The notes beneath the pieces were generated by a model. It was not told where the DNA came from, ran no database searches, and saw nothing but the letters and a program-made list of their open reading frames with translations. Below are positions 53,641 to 62,432 of a DNA stretch of 64,000 nucleotides, piece after piece. Each line of letters begins with the position of its first letter. Positions within the stretch are counted from its first letter, which is position 1. The stretch spans positions 124,001 to 188,000 of the forward strand of contig NZ_BMPY01000012.1 of assembly GCF_014647835.1 (NCBI RefSeq), written 5' to 3'. The translations under genes were made by a program, and so were the position numbers. The stretch is from Microbispora rosea subsp. aerata (GTDB taxonomy: Bacteria > Actinomycetota > Actinomycetes > Streptosporangiales > Streptosporangiaceae).

Positions 53641-54769
53641 GTGATTCCCTCGGGGATGCGTCCGCGGCGTCCCACGGCAGCCGGCCCTCCAACCGCCAGC
53701 CTCCCGCATCGTCCGGCCCGCCGCGCACCGTTCCGCGGATCAACCGGAATCGCTCCGCCAGGCCCACCAGGCCGACCCCGGCACCGGTCCCCGGGCTCGG
53801 CTGAGCCGACGGTCCGTTGGCGACCACGACGGTGACGCCGTCTTCCCTGCTCCCGGTCACCGTGACCGTGACCGGGGCCCCGCGGGCGTGCTTGTGCGCG
53901 TTGGTCAGGCCCTCCTGGACGAGACGGTACGCGGCCCTGGCCGTCTCCGGCGGCCACGTGCCGATGTCGCCGTGCAGGGTGACGGTCCCGCCGGCCGACG
54001 CCCAGGAGTCCACCAGCCGCCGCAGGTCGGGGAAGCCGTCGTCGTCATCGCCGGGCCCGGCGCGCAGCACGCCGAGGATCTTGCGCAGCTCTTCGAGCGC
54101 CTCCTGCGCGCTGACTCTGATCAGCGCCGCCTCCCGTTCGACGCGCTCCGGCCCCGCGTTCGCGTTCACCTCCAGGCCGCCGGCGTGCAGAGAGATGAGC
54201 GTGATCTTGTGCGCGAGCACGTCGTGCATCTCCCGGGCGATCCGGCCGCGCTCGGCGGACCTCGCCTGCTCGTTGCGCAGACGTTGCTCGGCCTCGGCGC
54301 GTTCGGCGCGCTCGCGCAGCGATCGGGTCAGCTCGCGGCGGGTGTGGGCGTACGCCCCCGCCGCCAGCGCGACCCCGGTGGCGGTCGCCGTCGAGATCAG
54401 CGCGTCCGTGCCGAGCCGGCCGCCGTCCACCCACTGCTGGGCCAGGAACCCCGCCATGCCGATCGCCGCCAGCGCCGGGAAACGCGTGCCCGCTCCGGAG
54501 AACAGGCCGATCAGCAACGGCCCCGGGTTGCCCGACAGCACGTACGCGCCCGCCCCGACGGTGGTCACCGCGACCGGCCACCGGCCCCGGAACCACACCG
54601 CGCCCGCGCCCGCCAGCCCGGCGGCGGCGATGACGGGCCGCGGCAGCGGCGCCCACGGCGTCTTGACCGCCAGGATGGTGAGGAACAGGCAGATCGCCAC
54701 GGATGCCGCGCTGATCGCGTGTGGCCCGAGCGCGGCCACCCGCCGCAGCGCCGCGCGGTACGTCAGCAT
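53618..54769 (-). CDS. Sensor histidine kinase (NarL-partner type)
   Basis: A 383-aa membrane kinase. Four to five hydrophobic segments occupy residues 1-140, with no large outer domain, so it probably senses membrane or intramembrane cues. The HisKA_3 motif REMHDVLAHKITLISLHAGG contains the phospho-His. The ATPase has the N-box LVQEGLTNAHKHA and glycine-rich GTGAGVGLVGLAERF. ATG 54769 is preferred over 54802. It is divergent from the beta-lactamase-fold gene, a possible target. Confidence 0.93.
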   Translation of the reverse strand: MLTYRAALRRVAALGPHAISAASVAICLFLTILAVKTPWAPLPRPVIAAAGLAGAGAVWFRGRWPVAVTTVGAGAYVLSGNPGPLLIGLFSGAGTRFPALAAIGMAGFLAQQWVDGGRLGTDALISTATATGVALAAGAYAHTRRELTRSLRERAERAEAEQRLRNEQARSAERGRIAREMHDVLAHKITLISLHAGGLEVNANAGPERVEREAALIRVSAQEALEELRKILGVLRAGPGDDDDGFPDLRRLVDSWASAGGTVTLHGDIGTWPPETARAAYRLVQEGLTNAHKHARGAPVTVTVTGSREDGVTVVVANGPSAQPSPGTGAGVGLVGLAERFRLIRGTVRGGPDDAGGWRLEGRLPWDAADASPRESHDQDTAG

Positions 54770-54936
54770 CGGTCCAGCGTAACCAGGGCGGCGGCGCGCC
54801 ACCTCATGCCGCGGTCGATGCCGTACGCCGGGATTTCTCCGACTTTCGTCGCAGATGCCGGTGGACGCGATGGCGATGTGGCGGCACCCTCGCCGGACGC
54901 ATCGTGGATGACCCCGGCAAGGTGAGGAGTCGTCCC

Positions 54937-56781
54937 GTGTATCTCTTCCGTCTGATGCTCGCCGCGGTGTGCGCGGCGCTGGTGGTCCTCGTGCCGCGCC
55001 CCGCCGCGGCGGCCACCGACATTCCGGACCGACGCGCTCTGGCGGACTTCTTCGACGCAGCGATGGCGGACGGGCTGGCGGCCAACCACGTGCCGGGCGC
55101 GGTCGTCTCGGTGGTGGGCGGCGGGAAGATCCTCTTCAGCAAGGGGTACGGCCTGGCCGATGTCGAGAACCGCAGGCCCTTCGACCCGGACACGTCACTG
55201 GTCCGGATCGCCTCGATCACCAAGCTGTTCACCTGGACCGCGGTGATGCAGCAGGTGCAGCGGGGCAGGCTGGACCTGAAGGCGGACGTGAACCGCTACC
55301 TCACCGCGTTCCGCGTCCCCGAGACCTACCCCCGGCCGATCACGCTGCAGGACCTGATGGACCACACGGCCGGGTTCGAGGACCGCACGATCGGCGTGGG
55401 GTCGCGGAGCAGGAACGACGTGCCGCCCTTGGGGGACTATCTCGCCGGCAACATGCCCGCGCGGGTGCGCCCGCCCGGCGAGGTGTCGGCGTACTCGAAC
55501 TATGGGGCGGCGCTGGCCGGATACATCGTGTCGCAGGTGAGCGGGCAGCCGTACGACGAGTATGTGCGCGACCACATCCTCGAACCGCTCGCGATGCGGC
55601 ACAGCACGGCCACCGAGCCCGTTCCCGCACCCTTGGCCGCGGATCTGGCGCGCAGCTACGACTACGAGGACGGGGCGTATCGGCGCAAGCCGTTCGTCTT
55701 CGACAACCTCGCCCCGGACGGGTCGATCAGCGCCACCGCGAACGACATGGCCCACTTCATGATCGCCCACCTGCGCGACGGACGCTTCGGCGACCGGCGC
55801 ATCCTCGACGAGCCGACGGCCCGGCTCATGCACCGGCGGTCGTTCGCAGCCGATCCGCGCGTCGACGGGTACGCCCACGGGTTCAAGGAGCAGACGTTCA
55901 ACGGGCATCGCGTGCTCATGCACGACGGCGGCTGGGAGGGCTTCCAGAGCGCGTTGCTGCTGGTGCCCGACGCCGACCTCGGCCTGTTCGTCTCCATGAA
56001 CGGCATGGGCGGGGCCGACGCCGCCGTCGACGTCATTCCTCCCTTCTTCGACCGCTTCCTGCCGGGAGAGCGTGCCGCGCCCGACGGCGGTGCTCCCGTC
56101 ACGCCGGTCGAAGGCTTCTACAAGCTCACCCGTTCGGCCGAGTCCAGCATCGAAAAGGTGGTCGCCCTGACCGATTCCACCCCGCTGCGGGTGGAGGGCG
56201 GGAAGCTCGTCTTCAGAGGCTCGACGTGGAGCCCGCTGGGGCCGGGGCTTTATCAGCAGGACGGCGGCACGCAGCGGCTGGCGCCGGTGACCGGCGGGAG
56301 CGGCGCCGCGTACGTGGCCACGGACGGCCCGGCCTACCAGCGCGTCCCCTGGTGGGACACCCCGCCGGTCAACGCCGTCGTCGTCCTGCTGTTCGCCGTC
56401 ACCGCCCTTACCGCCGTGCTCGGGCTGCCGGTGGCCGCCGTGATCCGCCGGGTGAGGAGACGTCCCGTTCCGCGCGTCTGGCGGGCCGGGCGGGTCCTGA
56501 CCTGGCTCGCCGCCGTGGCCGGACTGGCGTTCGTGGTGCTGTTCGCGCTGGTCCTGACTGGTGACACGAGCATCCTGTACGGCGTGCCGGCCGACGTTCA
56601 GGTCCTCCTGGCGCTGCCGGTGCTGGCCCTCGCGCTCACCGCCACCGCGATCGTCACCACGGTGCGGGGCTGGCGGCACGCGGGCGTCCTGGCCCGCGGC
56701 CACCAGGTGGTCGTGCTGGCGGGACTGCTCGCCTTCCTGTGGTTCTGCCGGCACTGGAACCTGCTCGGCTGGCACCTGTGA
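54937..56781 (+). CDS. Beta-lactamase-fold serine hydrolase with C-terminal membrane segments
   Basis: A 614-aa exported protein. The signal peptide (1-26, ending PAAAA) is followed by a class C beta-lactamase/DD-peptidase-like domain with Ser93-Ile-Thr-Lys96, Tyr186-Ser-Asn188 and an HDGGWEG motif near residue 328. A beta-rich spacer (about 390-470) precedes four helices (about 478-614) that anchor it. Such proteins hydrolyse D-amino-acid peptides, esters or lactams; the substrate is unknown. GTG 54937 has GTGAGGAG about 8 bp upstream. Confidence 0.88.
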   Translation: MYLFRLMLAAVCAALVVLVPRPAAAATDIPDRRALADFFDAAMADGLAANHVPGAVVSVVGGGKILFSKGYGLADVENRRPFDPDTSLVRIASITKLFTWTAVMQQVQRGRLDLKADVNRYLTAFRVPETYPRPITLQDLMDHTAGFEDRTIGVGSRSRNDVPPLGDYLAGNMPARVRPPGEVSAYSNYGAALAGYIVSQVSGQPYDEYVRDHILEPLAMRHSTATEPVPAPLAADLARSYDYEDGAYRRKPFVFDNLAPDGSISATANDMAHFMIAHLRDGRFGDRRILDEPTARLMHRRSFAADPRVDGYAHGFKEQTFNGHRVLMHDGGWEGFQSALLLVPDADLGLFVSMNGMGGADAAVDVIPPFFDRFLPGERAAPDGGAPVTPVEGFYKLTRSAESSIEKVVALTDSTPLRVEGGKLVFRGSTWSPLGPGLYQQDGGTQRLAPVTGGSGAAYVATDGPAYQRVPWWDTPPVNAVVVLLFAVTALTAVLGLPVAAVIRRVRRRPVPRVWRAGRVLTWLAAVAGLAFVVLFALVLTGDTSILYGVPADVQVLLALPVLALALTATAIVTTVRGWRHAGVLARGHQVVVLAGLLAFLWFCRHWNLLGWHL

Positions 56782-56806
56782 TCATGCGGCCGACGTCGGG
56801 CTCGGG

Positions 56807-57031
56807 TCAGTCCAGGCCGCGCCGCCCGGGGGTCCAGAACGGTTTCACGACGACGGCTTTGCGGGGCCAGCCGCGTTCCCGGACGAGGTGGGCGCGCACC
56901 GCTTGGCATTCGCGGGCCTCGCCGGCGAGGTAGGCCACGCCCGGCGTGTGGGGGAGGTCCAGGGAGCGGACCATCTCGACGAGATCGGCCGGGCGGCACC
57001 TCCAAAGCAGCGGAAGCGGATACTCCCCCGT
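56807..57031 (-). pseudogene. 3' remnant of a siderophore-interacting protein (SIP) gene
   Basis: The minus-strand frame ends at TGA 56807 and encodes a C-terminus typical of SIP/ViuB-type ferric-siderophore reductases (GVAYLAGEARECQAVRAHLV, RERGWPRKAVVVKPFWTPG). The FAD-binding N-terminal three-quarters is missing; the frame meets the lacI end instead. No start or ribosome site is present, so it is probably a deletion remnant. Confidence 0.65.
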
Positions 57032-57073
57032 GAGGGGGAGTAGTCGCAGCAGGCGAGAGGCGGGGCGTGCCGG

Positions 57074-58135
57074 TCAGGCGGCCGGCGGGGCGATCGACTC
57101 GCGAAGCCGGATGGGCATCGGCACGCGGTGCACCTCGCCCTCCCCGCCGTCGTCCTCGCGGTCCCGGCCGATCTGCGTGAACAGCACGTCGACGGCCTTG
57201 CGGCCGAGCTCGTAGTGGGGAAGGGCCACCGTCGTGAGCCGGGGCCGCATCCACGACGCGATGGGGTGGTCGTCGAAGGCCACGACGGAGACGTCGGCGG
57301 GCACCTTGAGCCCGAAGTCGTCGAGCGCCTGATAGGCGCCGAGGGCGAGCCGGTCGTTGAAGCAGATCAACGCCCGCGGGCGTTCCTTCTTGAGCAGCTC
57401 CCGGGTCGCGGCGAGGCCGTGCTCCGGCTGCCAGTCGCGGCAGACGCGGCCGCCGGCCGGTTTGACCCCCGCGTCGGCGAGCACCTCGCGGATGCCGACG
57501 AGCCGTTCGACGGCCGCGACACTCCCACCGGCGGGAACGTTGCGCCGTCCGGGGCCGGCGCCGATCAGGTAGATGCCCTCGCGATGGCCGGCGTCGAGCA
57601 GAGCCCGTGCGGCGGCGCGTCCGGCCTCGACCTCGTCGGGGATGACCGAGGGCAGCGGCGACGGCTGTTTGGGGAGCGCGTTGAGCAGGACGGCGGGGGT
57701 GACCGTCACGCCCTTCGGCACCCTGATGGTTCTGGTGAACATCGCGGCCAGGATGATCCCGTCCACCTGGCGGTCGTGCATGGCCTGCAGCAGGAGGCGT
57801 TCGAGCTCGGCGTCGCCCTCCGTCTCACCGATGAACAGCATGAAGCCGCGCTCCCGCGCGGCCTCGAGCGCCCCTTTGATCATGTCGCCGGCGAGCCGCG
57901 ACGTGGCAACCGTGTCCGAAATAAAGCCTATAGTCCTAGTTGTCCCAGTTCGTAGGCCCACGGATACGATGTTCGGCCGATACTGCAGCTCGGCCGCGGC
58001 CTTGAGCACACGCTGCTCGACGTCCTGAGAGATGCGCAGCTCCCGGCCGCGCCCGGACAACACGAGCGACGCGGTGGTCGGCGAGACGCCGGCGGTCCTG
58101 GCGACGTCCGCCAGCGTGACCCGTCGTGGGCTCAC
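57074..58135 (-). CDS. LacI-family transcriptional regulator
   Basis: A 353-aa repressor. The HTH and hinge are VTLADVARTAGVSPTTASLV and LRISQDVEQRVLKAAAELQY, and the periplasmic-binding-like sensor domain starts RTIGFISDTVATSRLAGDMI. GTG 58135 is chosen because GGAGG lies 7 bp upstream; an upstream GTG at 58168 would bypass that site. It is divergent from the sugar ABC operon and probably binds the 18-bp operator at 58199. Confidence 0.93.
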   Translation of the reverse strand: MSPRRVTLADVARTAGVSPTTASLVLSGRGRELRISQDVEQRVLKAAAELQYRPNIVSVGLRTGTTRTIGFISDTVATSRLAGDMIKGALEAARERGFMLFIGETEGDAELERLLLQAMHDRQVDGIILAAMFTRTIRVPKGVTVTPAVLLNALPKQPSPLPSVIPDEVEAGRAAARALLDAGHREGIYLIGAGPGRRNVPAGGSVAAVERLVGIREVLADAGVKPAGGRVCRDWQPEHGLAATRELLKKERPRALICFNDRLALGAYQALDDFGLKVPADVSVVAFDDHPIASWMRPRLTTVALPHYELGRKAVDVLFTQIGRDREDDGGEGEVHRVPMPIRLRESIAPPAA

Positions 58136-58161
58136 CAGGCGACCTCCTGCGATGTGGGGGG

Positions 58162-58216
58162 TTGACACCCCGCGACACGTGTGATGAGACTATCGCACTG
58201 CTAATCCGATTTAGCA
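58162..58216 (+). promoter_or_regulatory. Promoter and LacI-type operator of the sugar operon
   Basis: TTGACA (58162-58167) and GAGACT (58186-58191) are spaced 18 bp. TGCTAATCCGATTTAGCA (58199-58216) is a palindrome (14/18) with the central CG typical of LacI-family operators. It lies at the likely transcription start, fitting repression by the divergent regulator. Confidence 0.75.
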
Positions 58217-58278
58217 AACCTGAGTCCTGGGGCGTCCGGTGTGTGCCGGCGGGTCCCCGAGCAATCAAGGAGACGCAC

Positions 58279-59634
58279 ATGTCGCGTCGAACTCGCTGGA
58301 ACCGGGCCGCGTTCGCGGTCGTGATGGGAGGGGCGCTGGCGACGGGCTGTGGGGCGCCCGGCGGCGACGCACCTCAGCCGGAGGCCACCGGCGCGTCCCT
58401 GTCGGCCGCGCCCACCTGCGGCACGGAGCCGGTCACGCTCAACGCCTACATCGAGACCGGCTTCCCCCTGCCGAAGGAGCTCAGCACCGAGTTCTCCAAG
58501 CAGTATCCGAACGTGAAGTGGAACATCCGCGAGGACCAGTTCGCGGTGATCACGCAGAACGCGCCGCGCGTCCTCGCCGACGACCCGCCGGACCTGATGC
58601 GGCTCCCGCAGGTGTCGGAGCTGGTGAAGAACAACCTGCTGAAGAACCTCGACGGCTATGCGAAGGCGTTCGGCTGGGACTCCTGGCCCGCCTCCCAGCT
58701 TGAGCAGATGCGGATGGCCCCCGGCGGGAAGACGCGCGGCGAGGGGTCGCTGTACGCCATGGGGCTGAACTTCAGCATGACCGGCGTGTTCTACAACAAG
58801 AAGCTCGCCGAGAAGATCGGCATGTCGTCCCCGCCGGCCACGCTGGCCGAGCTGGACGACGCGATGGCGAAGGCCAAGAGCGCGGGCATCACCCCGATCG
58901 CCCAGTTCAACGGCGGCGCCACCGGCGGCCTGGCGTTCCCGCTCCAGGACCTCATGGCGGCGTACGGTCCCCCCGGCCCGATCAACGACTGGATCTACCA
59001 GAAGCCGGGCGCCACGATCGACACCCCCGCCAACCTGCAGGCGACGCGGCACCTGGAGAAGTGGATCAAGGCCGGGTACTTCTGGAAGGACGTCAACGCC
59101 GTCGACTACGCGACGATGATGAGCCGTTTCATCAAGGGCGACGGCCTGTTCATGTTCAACGGCGACTGGGAGTCGGGGAACCTCGACAAGCAGATGCCGG
59201 GCGAGGTGGGCTTCTTCCTGATGCCGCCGGCGCAGCAGGGCGGCAAGCAGGCCGCGATGTCGGCGCCCCTCACCTTCGGCATCAGCTCCAGGGCGAAGAA
59301 CGCCGACTGCGCGGCGTTCTTCCTCAACTGGGTGGCGACCGACCCGAAGGCGCGTGAGATCGGCGTGAAGGTCGGCGGGTCGCACCCGATGGGCCCGGCG
59401 GACGCCCCCATGCCGGAGGTGGCGGAGGACACCGTCACCGCGAGCACCCTGGCGGCGGGCGCGAAGATCGCCGAGGACAACGGCGCGATGGACTTCATCG
59501 CCAACGCCACCGGCGCGATCTACGCCAAGAGCTGGACTCCGCAGTTGCAGAAGCTGGTCGCCGGGCAGCAGACCCCCGAGGAGCTGCTGAAGTCGGTGCA
59601 GAGCGACTACGTGAGCCAGGTCAAGGGGAGCTGA
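58279..59634 (+). CDS. ABC transporter sugar-binding lipoprotein (family 1)
   Basis: A 451-aa exported binding protein. Lipobox ATGC ends at Cys24. The mature protein has the two-lobed carbohydrate-binding pattern (PVTLNAYIETGFPLPKELST, GVFYNKKLAEKIGM, KGDGLFMFNGDWESGNL). With two permeases and no ATPase gene nearby, it belongs to a CUT1 system using a shared ATPase. Downstream fructokinase and GH68 genes suggest a fructose-containing saccharide as ligand (inference). Confidence 0.9.
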   Translation: MSRRTRWNRAAFAVVMGGALATGCGAPGGDAPQPEATGASLSAAPTCGTEPVTLNAYIETGFPLPKELSTEFSKQYPNVKWNIREDQFAVITQNAPRVLADDPPDLMRLPQVSELVKNNLLKNLDGYAKAFGWDSWPASQLEQMRMAPGGKTRGEGSLYAMGLNFSMTGVFYNKKLAEKIGMSSPPATLAELDDAMAKAKSAGITPIAQFNGGATGGLAFPLQDLMAAYGPPGPINDWIYQKPGATIDTPANLQATRHLEKWIKAGYFWKDVNAVDYATMMSRFIKGDGLFMFNGDWESGNLDKQMPGEVGFFLMPPAQQGGKQAAMSAPLTFGISSRAKNADCAAFFLNWVATDPKAREIGVKVGGSHPMGPADAPMPEVAEDTVTASTLAAGAKIAEDNGAMDFIANATGAIYAKSWTPQLQKLVAGQQTPEELLKSVQSDYVSQVKGS

Positions 59635-59640
59635 GCGCCG

Positions 59641-60609
59641 ATGACACGGCCGACTCCCGACAGCGCGGTCGCCTCGTCCGCGACCGGCCCGGGGCCGGCA
59701 GCCGTGACCGGGAAGCGCAGCCCCGCCCGCGCGGCGGGGCTGCGCACGCCGAGGTGGGTCGGCTGGCTCTTCGTCGCTCCGGCGCTGGCCGTCTACGCGG
59801 TCTTCGTGCTGCGCCCGATCGCGCTCACCGTCCAATACTCGATGTATCGCTGGGACGGCATCGGCCCGTCCACCTGGGCCGGACTGGACAACTACGTCGA
59901 GGTGTTCACCGACCCCGACCTGTTCGCCTCCATCCTCAACGCGGTCAAGCTGATCGTGTTCTTCAGCGCGATCCCGGTCGTGCTGGGCCTGGCGATCGCC
60001 TCGACCATCCGCCGGATCGCCACGAGCCGGCTCGCCCTGGTGGCGCGGACGGTCCTGTTCCTGCCGCAGGTCATCCCGCTCGTCGCCGCCGGCATCGCCT
60101 GGAGCTGGCTGCTGTCCTCGACCGGCCTGGTCAACCAGTTGCTCACGTACGTCGGCCTGGGCGGCGTGGCCCGCGCGTGGCTGGGCGACTTCTCCACGGC
60201 CCTGCCGGCGGTCGGCGTGATCGGGGCGTGGGTGCTGCTCGGCCTGTGCACGATCCTCCTGCTGTCCGGCATGAGCAAGATCGACCCGGCGTTGTACGAG
60301 GCGGCCCGGATGGACGGAGCGGGGCCGCTGCGCGAGTTCGTCTCGATCACCGTGCCCAGCCTGCGGCAGGAGATCGGCGTCTGCGTCACGGTCACCGTGA
60401 TCGCGGCGCTGGCCAGCTTCGACATCGTGTACGTCTCCACCCAGGGCGGGCCGGGGAACGCGACCATGGTCCCCGGGCTGGAGATCTACTACCTGGCCTT
60501 CTCCGAGCGGCAGGTGGGCATGGCGTCCGCGCTGGCCGTCGTGCTCATGGCGCTCGTCATCCTCGTCGCCCTGCCCATCCAGTGGCTCACCAAGGACAGG
60601 ACCTCATGA
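59641..60609 (+). CDS. Sugar ABC transporter permease 1 (MalF-like)
   Basis: A 322-aa membrane protein with six helices after a 38-residue hydrophilic lead. The ATPase-coupling EAA loop is EAARMDGAGPLREFVSITVP. It lies 6 bp after the binding-protein gene and overlaps the second permease start by 4 bp. Role: half of the transmembrane channel for CUT1 sugar import. Confidence 0.93.
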   Translation: MTRPTPDSAVASSATGPGPAAVTGKRSPARAAGLRTPRWVGWLFVAPALAVYAVFVLRPIALTVQYSMYRWDGIGPSTWAGLDNYVEVFTDPDLFASILNAVKLIVFFSAIPVVLGLAIASTIRRIATSRLALVARTVLFLPQVIPLVAAGIAWSWLLSSTGLVNQLLTYVGLGGVARAWLGDFSTALPAVGVIGAWVLLGLCTILLLSGMSKIDPALYEAARMDGAGPLREFVSITVPSLRQEIGVCVTVTVIAALASFDIVYVSTQGGPGNATMVPGLEIYYLAFSERQVGMASALAVVLMALVILVALPIQWLTKDRTS

Positions 60610-61430
60610 TCGTCGGACGCCGGGAGGCGTGGACCGGAAGGCTGCTGCTCGTCCTGCTGATGGCGGTCACGATCATGCCGTTCGTCAGCCTGTTCGTCAC
60701 CGCCCTGCACCCGTCCGGCAGCTATCCCTCCGGGCTGGAGTGGCCGCGCGACCCGCAGTGGGGCAACTTCGTCAAGGCGTTCCAGGCCGCGCAGATGGTC
60801 GAGCTGGTGAAGTCGAGCACGCTCATCGTGCTCGGCGTGGTTCCCATCTCGCTGCTCCTCGGCACGCTGGCGGGTTTCGCCATCGGCCACCTGCGGATGG
60901 CGGGACGGAACGTGGTGTTCCTCGTGTTCGTGCTCGGGCTGACGCTGCCGTTCGAGGGCGTCATCACCCCGCTGTACTACCAAGTGCGCGACATGGGGCT
61001 GCTGAACACCCGGTGGGCCATCATCCTGCCGCTCATCGGGCTGTACATGCCGTTCGCGGTCTTCTGGATGCGGGCGCACTTCGTCAACATGCCCGACGAG
61101 CTGTCGGAGAGCGCGCGGATGGACGGCGCGAACGTGTGGCAGCTCTTCTGGCGCATCCACGTGCCGCTGGCCATGCCGGCGCTGTCGTCCCTGGCCATCT
61201 TGCTGTTCCTGTGGACGTGGAACCAGTTCCTCCTGGCGATCGTCCTCGTGGACGACCCCCTGAAACGCACGATGTCCGGAGCCCTGGGCGCCTTCCAGGG
61301 CCAGTGGGGGACCGACATGCCGCTGCTGTGCGCGGGGTCGCTGCTGATCCTGGCCCCCACGCTCGTGATTTTCCTGATCTTCCAGCGCCGTTTCGTCACG
61401 GCTCTGCTCCAGGGCTCCCTGAAGGGGTGA
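60606..61430 (+). CDS. Sugar ABC transporter permease 2 (MalG-like)
   Basis: A 274-aa membrane protein with six helices. The EAA loop is ESARMDGANVWQLFWRIHVP, and the end FQRRFVTALLQGSLKG is the typical MalG-type C-terminus. ATG 60606 overlaps the upstream stop (ATGA). It pairs with the previous permease; the ATPase is expected elsewhere (an MsiK-type protein). Confidence 0.93.
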   Translation: MIVGRREAWTGRLLLVLLMAVTIMPFVSLFVTALHPSGSYPSGLEWPRDPQWGNFVKAFQAAQMVELVKSSTLIVLGVVPISLLLGTLAGFAIGHLRMAGRNVVFLVFVLGLTLPFEGVITPLYYQVRDMGLLNTRWAIILPLIGLYMPFAVFWMRAHFVNMPDELSESARMDGANVWQLFWRIHVPLAMPALSSLAILLFLWTWNQFLLAIVLVDDPLKRTMSGALGAFQGQWGTDMPLLCAGSLLILAPTLVIFLIFQRRFVTALLQGSLKG

Positions 61431-61435
61431 CGCGC

Positions 61436-62326
61436 ATGGCCGGAACCCCCCGGTTCTACGGGGGCATCGAAGCGGGCGGGACGAAATGGGTGTGCGCGGT
61501 CGCCGACGACGGGGGAGACCTGCTCGCGACCGAGGTGACCCCCACGACCACGCCGGAGGCGACGATCCGCGCCGCGCTGCGGTTCTTCGGGAACCATCGG
61601 CCGCTCGCCGCGCTGGGCGTCGGCACCTTCGGCCCGGTGGACGTGCGGCCGGGCTCGCCGACGTACGGCCGCATCCTGGCCACGCCCAAACCGGGCTGGG
61701 CGGACACCGACGTCGTGTCTCCCTTCCGCGACGCGCTGGGCGTGCCCGTCCGCCTGGACACCGACGTCAACGCCGCGGCGCTGGGCGAATGGCGGCGGGG
61801 CGCGGGCGCGGGGCTCGGCACGCTCGCGTACATGACCGTGGGCACCGGCGTCGGCGTGGGCGCGGTGGTGAACGGCGGGCCCGTGCACGGGCTCCTGCAC
61901 CCCGAGTTCGGCCACATCCGCGTCCCCCACGACCCGGTCAGGGACCCGTTCGCGGGGAGTTGCCCCTTCCATGGCGACTGCTTGGAAGGGCTCGCGTCGG
62001 GTGAGGCGATGCGCCGGCGATGGGGACGCCCCGCCGAGCACCTGGACGACCCGTCGGCATGGGAACTCGAAGCCGAGTACGTCGCCCTCGCCGTCGTCAA
62101 CCTGACCTACGCGCTGTCGCCCGAACGGATCGTCGTGGGCGGGGGCGTCGCCAAGCACCCCGGGCTGCTCGCGGCCGTGCGGGCGCGGCTGCTCGCCCTC
62201 ACCGCCGGATATCCGGGGGCGCCGGTGCCCGCCGGGCCCGCGGCGATGGACGAGTACGTCGTCGGCCCCGCCCTCGGCGACCTCGCGGGAGTGACCGGGG
62301 CCGTGGAGCTCGCCCGCGTTTCCTGA
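61436..62326 (+). CDS. ROK-family fructokinase
   Basis: A 296-aa sugar kinase. The phosphate loop GGIEAGGTKWVCAV is at the N-terminus, GTFGPVDVRPGSPTYG and TDVNAAALGEW follow, and the ROK zinc site is HPEFGH plus CPFHGDCLEG. This set is that of ATP-dependent fructokinases (fructose to fructose-6-phosphate), not glucokinases. ATG 61436 has AAGGGG upstream; GTG 61427, overlapping the permease stop, is possible. It would process fructose released inside the cell. Confidence 0.9.
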   Translation: MAGTPRFYGGIEAGGTKWVCAVADDGGDLLATEVTPTTTPEATIRAALRFFGNHRPLAALGVGTFGPVDVRPGSPTYGRILATPKPGWADTDVVSPFRDALGVPVRLDTDVNAAALGEWRRGAGAGLGTLAYMTVGTGVGVGAVVNGGPVHGLLHPEFGHIRVPHDPVRDPFAGSCPFHGDCLEGLASGEAMRRRWGRPAEHLDDPSAWELEAEYVALAVVNLTYALSPERIVVGGGVAKHPGLLAAVRARLLALTAGYPGAPVPAGPAAMDEYVVGPALGDLAGVTGAVELARVS

Positions 62327-62354
62327 CGCCGCTTCCCGTGACGCTCGACGCAGC

Positions 62355-62384
62355 GACGCTGCGACGTTGTGACGCTGCGACGTT
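62355..62384 (+). repeat. Short tandem repeat upstream of the GH68 gene
   Basis: GACGCTGCGACGTT occurs twice with a 16-bp period (62355-62368 and 62371-62384) in the 106-bp gap between the fructokinase and GH68 genes. It could be a regulator site or slippage product; no match to a known operator. Confidence 0.5.
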
Positions 62385-62432
62385 TCAACGCGCTGGGAAA
62401 CGCCCCGCGCGACTGAGTTGGAGGTTTTTCGA

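Noticed and set aside
58279-61430. Missing ATPase gene in the sugar ABC operon taken as a sign of decay
   Set aside because: Actinomycete CUT1 importers commonly lack a dedicated ATPase and share an MsiK-type protein, so absence is normal.
62355-62384. Tandem repeat as a CRISPR or plasmid iteron
   Set aside because: Only two copies with a 16-bp period and no replication gene nearby; listed as a simple repeat.
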